Shown here: positions 8,625 to 15,056 of the stretch, piece after piece
How positions within the stretch are numbered: position 1 is the stretch's first letter
Layout of the letters: every line of letters begins with the position of its first letter
Source: Arthrobacter sp. ISL-28
GTDB taxonomy: Bacteria; Actinomycetota; Actinomycetes; Actinomycetales; Micrococcaceae
Reading direction: 5' to 3'
NCBI RefSeq assembly: GCF_018613875.1
Contig: NZ_JAGGPJ010000006.1
Span: forward strand, 133,081-197,080
DNA length: 64,000 nucleotides
Program-made: the position numbers and the translations under genes
The notes under the pieces: generated by a model
Databases searched by the model: none
Seen by the model: only the letters and a program-made list of their open reading frames with translations
What the model was told of the DNA's origin: nothing

Positions 8625-9245
8625 ATGAACCTCGCAGTAGAGCGCAAACCCCTTCGTGCCGACGCTGCGCGGAACGTGGACAAGATCATCAACGCCGCCC
8701 GTGAATGCTTCCGCGACTACGGCCCGGATGTCCCGCTGCAGACCATCGCCGCCACCGCCGGCGTCGGCCCGGCAACGCTCTTCCGCAACTTTTCAGACAA
8801 GGAACAGCTTGTCCTCGCTGCGCTGAACCGCCAGCTCCGGCTCACCGTTGATCCGGTCATCGACGTCGCACTCGCGGGGCAGGACGCGGCGGACGGGCTC
8901 TTCCGCGTCATCGACGCGATCATGGCGGCGGCAAGTGAGAATGCCAATCTGCTGGGCGCCGTAGCGGGACGCCGTGACCTGCTGACAGGCATCACGGGCA
9001 GCCTGATTGAATCCGTGGGCATTCTCCTGGGCCGGGGTCAGGGCCAAGGCACCCTCCGGGTGGACATCTCGCTGACGGACATGGTGAGGCTACTTGCCAT
9101 GCTGATCGGCGTGGTTGACACGATGGAACCGGGCTCCGAGGCCTGGCGGCGACCGGCGGCCCTCATCGAGGACGCGATCCGTTCGGAGCGTCCGGGCCGG
9201 CCGCTGCCGCCCCAGATGCCCCTCCCCGGCATGCAGTTCGAGTAG
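8625..9245 (+). CDS. TetR family transcriptional regulator
   Basis: A dimeric DNA-binding repressor of the TetR family. The N-terminal helix-turn-helix spans about residues 15-60: INAARECFRDYGPD, then TIAATAGVGPATLFRNFSDK, the classic recognition-helix region. The C-terminal 140 residues form the ligand-binding and dimer domain, for which no ligand can be named. Length (206 aa) is normal. It has no Shine-Dalgarno sequence and probably starts at +1 of its transcript. It is divergent from the thiamine-binding-like gene, with 110 bases between the starts. Confidence 0.88.
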   Translation: MNLAVERKPLRADAARNVDKIINAARECFRDYGPDVPLQTIAATAGVGPATLFRNFSDKEQLVLAALNRQLRLTVDPVIDVALAGQDAADGLFRVIDAIMAAASENANLLGAVAGRRDLLTGITGSLIESVGILLGRGQGQGTLRVDISLTDMVRLLAMLIGVVDTMEPGSEAWRRPAALIEDAIRSERPGRPLPPQMPLPGMQFE

Positions 9246-9266
9246 GCGGGCAGTTCGAGTAGGCGG
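9233..9266. repeat. 17-bp tandem duplication at the end of the tetR-type gene
   Basis: GCAGTTCGAGTAGGCGG is present twice in direct succession (9233-9249 and 9250-9266). The first copy holds the last codons and TAG stop, so the duplication does not change the protein. It is probably a recent replication slippage product. Confidence 0.8.
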
Positions 9267-9292
9267 GCAGGTCGCCCGGTTTGCTCCTCGCC

Positions 9293-9616
9293 CTACTGTT
9301 CGTCGTGGTCGGGATCCTCCTGCCCGGCGCTGTCCTCGCCGGAACTCATGGCATCCTCTGAATCATTGCTATAGGAAGCCCGCCGTTCTTCGGAATCGAG
9401 CTCATCCAGCCGCTCATTGAGGGCATGCGTCAAGATGTCGCGTTGAAGCGGCGGGAGCGCGATGACGCCATGGAGATAGGCCTCGATTTCAAACTGTCCG
9501 GCCATCCCGCCCATGGTGAAGTACCTCAGCCAGAGTTCCTCCATGCTAAGTTGCGCGGCCCGATAGGCATCGGCGGAGCGCACGCGTTGGTCATCCTCGT
9601 CCTTTCCTAGGGCCAA
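9293..9616 (-). CDS. small acidic protein downstream of the GAF-ANTAR gene
   Basis: Unrecognised 107-residue protein with an ordered-looking core (LSMEELWLRYFTMGGMAGQF, then a helix with LPPLQRDILTHALNERLDEL). The C-terminal tail of about 30 residues is Asp/Glu/Ser-rich and disordered-looking. The start is TTG 9616, supported by GGAGGTG placed seven bases upstream. That Shine-Dalgarno sequence begins right after the TGA of the GAF-ANTAR gene, so the two form an operon. A role in the same stress or signalling response is inferred from context only. Confidence 0.7.
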   Translation of the reverse strand: MALGKDEDDQRVRSADAYRAAQLSMEELWLRYFTMGGMAGQFEIEAYLHGVIALPPLQRDILTHALNERLDELDSEERRASYSNDSEDAMSSGEDSAGQEDPDHDEQ

Positions 9617-9629
9617 GGTGCACCTCCGA

Positions 9630-10351
9630 TCACCCGCCGGTCCGAAGAGCCGAGTCCACGATCGCAGCAGACACCTCCCGCAGGGGCTTCCGAGCCCGCC
9701 GAGATTCAGTCATCAGTTGCTGCATTGCGGTTTCTTCATCTATTCCGTGCCGCTCCATGAGGACGCCCCGGCCGGCTGCGATGACTTCCCTGTTCGACAA
9801 GGCTTCACGCAGGGTTCCGCTCAGCTGCTGGGCGCTCTCGCGGGCCTGGGCGTTCGAGATGAAGATTGCTGCCTGGGCGGCGAAAAGCTCCATCAGCCGG
9901 ACTGAGGCGTCGCTGAAAGCATCCGCCTGTCGGGAGTAGACCTTGACCGCCCCGAGGGCAGTACCGCCAGCCAGCAGGGGGCACTGACTGACGAGAGAAA
10001 GCCCAGCTCCTGCCCTGCCTCCGACCATTGCGGCCATCGCGGATCGGAGCGGATGTCCGCCACCAAGACTGCTTCCCCGGTGGCCCACGCAGTGAGGCAT
10101 GGCCCCTCTCCCAGTTCATACTGGCGGGAATCGGCCTTCGCGACGGAATCATCTGATGCCGCAGCAGTGCGTTTCCGACCGTCGCGGCCGATGAGGGTGA
10201 CGCCGGCCCCGGCAGCTCCGGGAATAGCCGCATGCGCGGCAGCAGTGATGAGTTGCAGCGCCCTTTCAACCGTTTCATCCGTGAGTAACAGTTCTGAAGC
10301 ACGGGCGAAAACCGCGACGAGTTCGTCTGCCAGCGGAAGCTTTACTTCCAT
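9630..10351 (-). pseudogene. GAF-ANTAR regulator with an apparent -1 frameshift
   Basis: The 5' part (10351 to about 9990) encodes a GAF sensor domain: LPLADELVAVFARASELLL, then GEGPCLTAWATGEAVLVADI and GQELGFLSSVSAP. The 3' part is in another frame. It completes the GAF domain (PLLAGGTALGAVKVYSRQ) and ends with an ANTAR RNA-binding domain (ALSNREVIAAGRGVLMERHG, then DEETAMQQLMTESRR). The frames meet at a run of five G on the + strand (9977-9981). One extra base there gives SVSAPLLAGG, the family-like sequence, and an intact protein of about 240 residues. This may be a true disruption, a homopolymer sequencing error, or less likely programmed -1 frameshifting. An AGGTGA site precedes ATG 10351. 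Confidence 0.78.
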
Positions 10352-10615
10352 GGCTCACCTGAATTCACTGGATCCACGGCCTCCTCTCCGCTACCTGACG
10401 TCAATCCCAGCTTATCCGTTGGATACCCCGGTGGGATGAGGAAGGTGCCGGGATATTCCGTTGAAGTGGCGGGCACAGTATGCTGGGCACACCAGTGGGT
10501 TAGGCAGCCAGCCCCGGTAGTTTCATTGCGGTAATTTTCATTGCGGTAGTTTTCCATGCATGGAGCAAACCATGGCACTCATTACGTGTGAATATGTTCG
10601 GCAGGCTGCGTCATC

Positions 10616-10840
10616 ATGAACCGCTCACAACTGACACACTTCATGAGGCAGTCCGCTGATCCGGAAGAAACCCTGACAGCAGCCTCCACCGATGAACTCG
10701 GCATAATCGTGGACGCTCTGTACCGGAATCTGGACACCCTCAAACCGGTCATCGGAGCCCAGGACTGGTACGACCTCGCTACTGAAGAACTGGCCAGGCG
10801 CGCCATGCCCGGCTCTCCTGACGCTTACGGCGCAGCCTGA
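10616..10840 (+). CDS. small DALYRxLDT-motif protein (copy 1)
   Basis: A 74-residue protein, no Pfam family recognised. It matches the protein at 50225-50497 along most of its length: SADPEETLTAASTDELGIIV aligns with the region VDPAETVAALPESALADLAD. Both share DALYRxLDT and a following WY motif with a DE/EEL stretch. It is predicted all-helical and soluble. It is divergent from the GAF-ANTAR gene; its paralogue is coupled to a STAS-like gene. This recurring link to regulators suggests a signalling accessory role, as inference. Only a weak GGCAGG lies upstream of ATG 10616. Confidence 0.72.
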   Translation: MNRSQLTHFMRQSADPEETLTAASTDELGIIVDALYRNLDTLKPVIGAQDWYDLATEELARRAMPGSPDAYGAA

Positions 10841-10856
10841 TCCCAGGTTGCCCTAA

Positions 10857-10901
10857 ACAATCCTGCGCTGGACAATCCTGCGCCGGACAATCCTGCGCCG
10901 G
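10857..10901. repeat. three tandem copies of a 15-bp unit
   Basis: ACAATCCTGCGCTGG/ACAATCCTGCGCCGG occurs three times in succession, followed by further GGAATCCT fragments up to about 10945. It lies between convergent small genes. Read on the minus strand it would encode a short AGLSG/AGLSS-type repeat, but no gene there is supported. Confidence 0.7.
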
Positions 10902-10939
10902 GAATCCTCCACAGGATGGACAGTGCTGCGCCGGGAATC

Positions 10940-11275
10940 CTAGGAGTCCTCGGCGTGTTTGGAGTCGGCGTTCTGTGCCCCGGTTTTGCGGGAACCTGTC
11001 TCATGGGAGCCCTCGCCGTGAGCGCCCGAATCGTGGCCCCCGCCTGCTGCCTTCGGATGCGCCTTCCCATGGGCATGGTGCTCCGCGTCATGCGCGTGCT
11101 CCTTCGCCTCCATTAGATGCTGCTGCAGCTTCTCCTCCGCCTCGCGCCGCCGGCGGGACGTATCGCGGAGTTCCCTGGTGGCCTGGGAACCGCTCACTTC
11201 AATATAAGGGGCTCCACTCCTCTCATGGGCTTCCTTTTTGGAGGCTGATTCCTCCGGGGCTGATTTGTCACTCAT
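10940..11275 (-). CDS. small hydrophilic His-rich protein
   Basis: Unrecognised 111-residue protein without membrane segments. It begins with a Ser/Glu/Lys region and has a highly charged helical middle (RELRDTSRRRREAEEKLQQH). It ends with a His/Gly/Ala-rich part (HAHDAEHHAHGKAHPK and HDSGAHGEGSH). The histidines might bind metal, but this is only a possibility. ATG 11275 is preceded by GGAGAGGA at rather long spacing. It stands alone, facing the +-strand gene ending at 10840. Confidence 0.6.
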   Translation of the reverse strand: MSDKSAPEESASKKEAHERSGAPYIEVSGSQATRELRDTSRRRREAEEKLQQHLMEAKEHAHDAEHHAHGKAHPKAAGGGHDSGAHGEGSHETGSRKTGAQNADSKHAEDS

Positions 11276-11475
11276 CGTCAGTCGGTCCTCTCCGAATTCA
11301 ACAACACCAGGCGTCGTCCTACGATCTACTCATTCACACCCCGCCCGGCACGTCAATGCCGGAGCCCGCCAGAGCCAGCTGAATCGGGGCTGGGTGTCGC
11401 CGCCAGGAGCCGGCGGCAGGGCACAATCCGGTTGCCCTGCTACGCCGCAGGCTCCATGCAGAGCAGCGGCTCTCC

Positions 11476-11787
11476 TCAGTTCCAGCCCGTAAGCCGCAGC
11501 AGGGCCGCAGTTCCCGCGCCGGCAAGGACGACCACCAGGAAGGGTGCACGGAAGAGGAGCGCGACCGCGGCGGCAGCCAGGGCACCCAGCCGGGCGTCGA
11601 GGACCAGGGACTGGCCCGACGCCAGAGCGTTGACGATGGTTAACGAAGCCAGCAGGCCGATGGTCATTGTTCCGGCAACCCGCGACATCCGGGGATTTTT
11701 CAGCAGGCTGGCGGGGACAAAGTAACCCGCGAGCTTCCAGGCGTAGGCGAGCAGGCAGGACAAAAGGAGCCATCCCCAGAGGGTCAT
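11476..11787 (-). CDS. azlD: AzlD-family small subunit of a branched-chain amino acid exporter
   Basis: A 103-residue membrane protein with three to four hydrophobic segments, matching the AzlD domain (PF05437). This is the small partner of AzlC in two-component exporters of branched-chain amino acids and analogues. Visible features are the N-terminal helix LLLSCLLAYAWKLAGYFVP and the central part IGLLASLTIVNALASGQSL. The start overlaps the end of the AzlC gene (4-base ATGA overlap), as expected for subunits made together. Substrate specificity cannot be told from sequence. Confidence 0.85.
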   Translation of the reverse strand: MTLWGWLLLSCLLAYAWKLAGYFVPASLLKNPRMSRVAGTMTIGLLASLTIVNALASGQSLVLDARLGALAAAAVALLFRAPFLVVVLAGAGTAALLRLTGWN

Positions 11788-12605
11788 GCGCCGCTCCCCC
11801 CGACAGATCCGGATTGCCGGTGCGGGCCGTGGTGGTGTTCGGTGTAGGGATCGATATCAGGCTCCAGCCCTTCGTCCCTGGGTCCATGACTGAACCACCC
11901 TATGAGGGCGGCCACCACCGCAGCTATCAGGATCGGGACCCCGGCAGGAACAAACGGCACTGCCAGTACGGTGGCCAGCGCGCACACGACGGCGATGGCC
12001 ACGGGCTCTCTGCCCTTCAGCCGTGGCCACAGCAGGCCCAGGAACGCTGCCACGGCAGCGCCGTCGAGTCCCCACTGTTTCGGATCACCCAGGGCGCCCC
12101 CGGCGAGGGCCCCGACGGCGGTGAAGATGTTCCATAAGACAAAGATCCCGATCCCCGCGGCCCAGAATCCGCGCTGCTGTTCGGCGGGATCTGTCTGCCC
12201 CGTGCTCGTGGCCGTGGACTCATCGATGGTCAGCTGCGCCGCCGCGTACCTGCGCCAGCCCTTCGGGTGGAGCAACACGTTCAGTTGCATGCCGTAGATT
12301 CCATTGCGCATCCCGAGCAGGGTCGCGGCCCCCATGGCGGCCAGCCCCGATCCACCGCCGGCCACCACGCCGATGAAAGCGAACTGCGGTCCCCCGCTGA
12401 ACAGCAGCAGGCTCAGGGCCATCGTCTGCCAGAAATCCAGTCCGGAAGTGATGGACAGGGCGCCGAATGAAACGCCGTACAGGCCAGTGGCCACGCTGAC
12501 GGAGAGGCCTACCCGGACAGCCGGAGATTCCAGGAGCCGGGCGGGCCAGGTGTTGCGCATGACATCACTCAACCACAGCGGCGGCTCTTGGGCGAAGCCG
12601 GCCAT
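11784..12605 (-). CDS. azlC: AzlC-family permease, branched-chain amino acid exporter large subunit
   Basis: Polytopic membrane protein of the AzlC family, which with AzlD exports branched-chain amino acids. Family stretches include VATGLYGVSFGALSITSGLD, LLFSGGPQFAFIGVVAGGG and GMRNGIYGMQLNVLL. The C-terminal tail is His/Pro-rich and cytosolic. It follows the GDPD gene by 11 bases and overlaps azlD, so the three genes form an operon. ATG 12605 is used because the frame opens just after the GDPD stop; no clear Shine-Dalgarno sequence is present, and ATG 12560 is an alternative. Confidence 0.84.
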   Translation of the reverse strand: MAGFAQEPPLWLSDVMRNTWPARLLESPAVRVGLSVSVATGLYGVSFGALSITSGLDFWQTMALSLLLFSGGPQFAFIGVVAGGGSGLAAMGAATLLGMRNGIYGMQLNVLLHPKGWRRYAAAQLTIDESTATSTGQTDPAEQQRGFWAAGIGIFVLWNIFTAVGALAGGALGDPKQWGLDGAAVAAFLGLLWPRLKGREPVAIAVVCALATVLAVPFVPAGVPILIAAVVAALIGWFSHGPRDEGLEPDIDPYTEHHHGPHRQSGSVGGSGA

Positions 12606-12616
12606 AGCGAAGGAGG

Positions 12617-13492
12617 TTATAGCTGGGCGAGCACATGGGCAGGCTTGTTGGTGGTGATCTCGTGAATCCCCAACCCCTGGCAGAGCGCCACATCGTTCTC
12701 GGCGTCCACGGTCCATACCCGGAACCTGCGGCCCGAATCCAGCCAGCGCTGGACGGTGCGGGCGTGCTCGCGCACGTACTCGATGCCTGGCCCGGCCATG
12801 CCGACTTCGCAGTCGTTGATGATCCGTTCGCCCTCAAGCTGGGCGGCCCTCAGGACGTTGGCCACGGCTCCGCCTGTCAACGGGCCAAGGCCCCATACTT
12901 CCCGGATTTCAGAAACGTTAATGTCATCCACCAGTTGGCAGATGTATTTGGACGGAACCGTCTTGCACAAATGCCGCACGGCGTCGGGGCTGAAGCTCAT
13001 GAACGTGATGCTGATGTTGCCCAGCCTGGACGTCCGCGGATCCCAGCCCTCGGTCCGGAGGACCTCCAGCACCCGGTCCTCGAGTTTCAGCTGGTACGGG
13101 CTGGGGTGTTTCAGTTCGATGGCCAGCCCGATGTCCCGCCCGGATTCCCGGAGAAGGTCCAGGAGGTCGGGAAGGGTCAGGAACTGTTCCGAGCGCGCTC
13201 CGTAAGCCTCCGGAATCCGGACGCCCTTCCACGACGAGAAATCCAGCCGCCGCAGTTCATCAATCGTCCGCTCCGCTACAGGGCCGGTGCCGTCCGAGGT
13301 GCGGTCCAGGTTGGCGTCGTGCAACAGGACCACATGCTGGTCCCGGCTGAGCTGCACATCGCATTCCACGCCGTCGGCTCCATCGGCGAGCGCCCGGAGG
13401 TAGGCTGCCCGGGTGTGCTCCGCGAAGGCCGCGCTGGCGCCCCGGTGCGCGTAGACCAAGGGACGGGCTGGAACTGACTCGTCGGTTGTCAT
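12617..13492 (-). CDS. glycerophosphodiester phosphodiesterase
   Basis: Hydrolyses glycerophosphodiesters to sn-glycerol 3-phosphate and an alcohol (GDPD, TIM-barrel fold). Catalytic and metal residues are visible: His16-Arg17 in YAHRGAS, Glu25 in AEHT (in place of the usual PENT), Glu43 and Asp45 in GVECDVQLS, and His58 in VVLLHDANLDRT. It has no signal peptide, so it is probably cytosolic. At 291 residues it is slightly long for the family. TAACGT sits six bases before ATG 13492 with no Shine-Dalgarno sequence, suggesting a leaderless transcript. It heads an operon with azlC and azlD, an unusual partner set. Confidence 0.9.
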   Translation of the reverse strand: MTTDESVPARPLVYAHRGASAAFAEHTRAAYLRALADGADGVECDVQLSRDQHVVLLHDANLDRTSDGTGPVAERTIDELRRLDFSSWKGVRIPEAYGARSEQFLTLPDLLDLLRESGRDIGLAIELKHPSPYQLKLEDRVLEVLRTEGWDPRTSRLGNISITFMSFSPDAVRHLCKTVPSKYICQLVDDINVSEIREVWGLGPLTGGAVANVLRAAQLEGERIINDCEVGMAGPGIEYVREHARTVQRWLDSGRRFRVWTVDAENDVALCQGLGIHEITTNKPAHVLAQL

Positions 13493-13498
13493 GCTGAC

Positions 13499-13536
13499 AC
13501 GTTAGCCGACTGCTGCCCGGTAAGCGGGACTAGGCT
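13499..13536. promoter_or_regulatory. paired -10 boxes of divergent leaderless promoters
   Basis: Minus strand: TAACGT (13499-13504) six bases before the GDPD ATG. Plus strand: TAGGCT (13531-13536) six bases before the DUF445 ATG at 13543. The start codons are only 50 bases apart, so the two promoters overlap and RNA polymerase binding may compete. Confidence 0.55.
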
Positions 13537-13542
13537 TGGCAC

Positions 13543-14880
13543 ATGCAGGTGAACTCTGAGCCAACCACGCAAACAGCCGCTCCTCCCGCCGGCCCGCCCC
13601 TCCTGGCCCCGTCCCCCGCCGCGCCGCACGAGCTCAGTGCCGGTGACATTGAAAAGGCGGCAGCACTGCGGAAAATGAAGCTCCTGGCGCTCTCCCTGCT
13701 GATCGCCATGGCGGTTGTGTTCGTGTTCGCGTTTGCCCTGCAGAAGCAGTATCCCTGGCTGGAATATGTCCGGGCTGCCGCAGAAGGCGGGATGGTGGGC
13801 GCCCTCGCAGACTGGTTCGCCGTGACAGCCCTGTTCAAATACCCGATGGGCCTGAAAATTCCCCACACCGCGATCATTCCGCGCCGCAAGGATCAGATCG
13901 GCGCCTCGCTGGGAGAGTTCGTGGAGACCAACTTCCTCTCCGAGCAGGTGGTGCGGGACAAGCTCACAAGCATCAACATTTCCCGCAGGGCGGGCCAGTG
14001 GCTGTCCGGTCCGGGCGGCGCCGAACGGGTGGCCAAGGAGGGCGCCGCCGTCATCCGCGGAACCTTCAAGGTACTGAACGACGACGACGTCCAGGCAGTC
14101 ATCGAAGGCATGGTCCGACGGCACCTGCTCGCCCCGCCATGGGGACCGCCGGTGGGACGGATGGCCGAACGGATCTTCGCCGAAGGGCACCACCACACAC
14201 TTATTGACCTGCTGGTGGACCGCGCGGCGGACTGGATGGCGGCCAACCATGAGACAGTCAGCCGCCTCGTCACCGACCGCTCCCCGCAGTGGGTGCCCAG
14301 CTTCGTGGACGGCCTCGTGGGAGACAAGGTCTATGTGGAGCTCCTGAAGTTCACGCGCGCCGTTCAGGCGGATCCAAACCACCAGGTGCGCCAGTCCATC
14401 GACAAGTACCTCACGGACCTGGCCCAGGACCTCCAGTATGATCCGGCAATGATCGCCCGCGCCGAAGGCATCAAGGCGCAGGTCCTCGGCGATCCCGAGG
14501 TCCGAGAACTCGCATCGCGCACCTGGGCGACCATCAAGAGCGCACTGCTTACCGCCGTCGACGATCCCGACAGCGAATTGACCGTGAAGTTCAAGGCCGC
14601 CGTGCGCGATTTCGGAACGCGGCTTGTCAGCGACGACGAACTGGCCGGTAAGGTCAACGCCTGGATCGGCGATGCCGCGGGCTACCTGGTCCGGACCTAC
14701 CGCTCCGACATTGCGGCCGTGATCACCGAAACCGTGGCCCGCTGGGACGCCGAAGAGACCTCGCGGAAGATCGAGCTCCAGGTGGGCAAGGACCTGCAGT
14801 TCATCCGGATCAACGGCACGGTTGTGGGATCCCTGGCAGGCCTGACGATCTTCACGGTGGCGCATCTGGCGTTCGGCTGA
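13543..14880 (+). CDS. DUF445 family membrane protein
   Basis: Member of the DUF445 family (PF04286), membrane proteins of unknown function. After a Pro-rich N-terminus there is a hydrophobic helix at about residues 46-66, then the family signature AAAEGGMVGALADWFAVTAL and FKYPMGLKIPHTAIIPRRKD. A long helical soluble region follows, and a second hydrophobic helix closes the C-terminus (GTVVGSLAGLTIFTVAHLAF). This gives a hairpin-like membrane anchor at both ends. At 445 residues it is full length. It likely begins at the 5' end of its transcript (TAGGCT-N6-ATG). Confidence 0.88.
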   Translation: MQVNSEPTTQTAAPPAGPPLLAPSPAAPHELSAGDIEKAAALRKMKLLALSLLIAMAVVFVFAFALQKQYPWLEYVRAAAEGGMVGALADWFAVTALFKYPMGLKIPHTAIIPRRKDQIGASLGEFVETNFLSEQVVRDKLTSINISRRAGQWLSGPGGAERVAKEGAAVIRGTFKVLNDDDVQAVIEGMVRRHLLAPPWGPPVGRMAERIFAEGHHHTLIDLLVDRAADWMAANHETVSRLVTDRSPQWVPSFVDGLVGDKVYVELLKFTRAVQADPNHQVRQSIDKYLTDLAQDLQYDPAMIARAEGIKAQVLGDPEVRELASRTWATIKSALLTAVDDPDSELTVKFKAAVRDFGTRLVSDDELAGKVNAWIGDAAGYLVRTYRSDIAAVITETVARWDAEETSRKIELQVGKDLQFIRINGTVVGSLAGLTIFTVAHLAFG

Positions 14881-14922
14881 GCCCCATCCCGGCCCGCAGA
14901 CCGGCCACCGACCAAATCTCCC

Positions 14923-14952
14923 TTGACAGGGCAAGGCTGTCAGGCGCATTTT
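14923..14952 (+). promoter_or_regulatory. candidate promoter for the M1 peptidase gene
   Basis: TTGACA (14923-14928) and CATTTT (14947-14952) are separated by 18 bases, about 105 bases upstream of ATG 15057. The -35 lies in an inverted repeat, TGACAG-N7-CTGTCA, which might be an operator. Confidence 0.4.
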
Positions 14953-15056
14953 GATGCCTACATAACGCCCGGCCTTTCCGCCGCCGATCACGCCTCGTCA
15001 CCGCGCAAGCAAGGACCCGGCGCAGAATCCTTCCGTGGAGTTCCGAACGAGGAGCC

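Noticed and set aside
9977..9981. Programmed -1 frameshifting at the GAF-ANTAR homopolymer
   Set aside because: No downstream stimulatory structure was recognised and the motif is not a standard heptamer; loss of one base or a sequencing error is simpler.
10825..11091. Minus-strand frame with AGLSG/AGLSS pentapeptide-like repeats
   Set aside because: Only two to three units, generated by a 15-bp DNA repeat, and it overlaps the better-supported His-rich gene in another frame.
13489..14991. 500-codon minus-strand frame opposite the DUF445 gene
   Set aside because: The DUF445 signature and membrane helices are on the + strand; the antisense peptide has no recognisable features.
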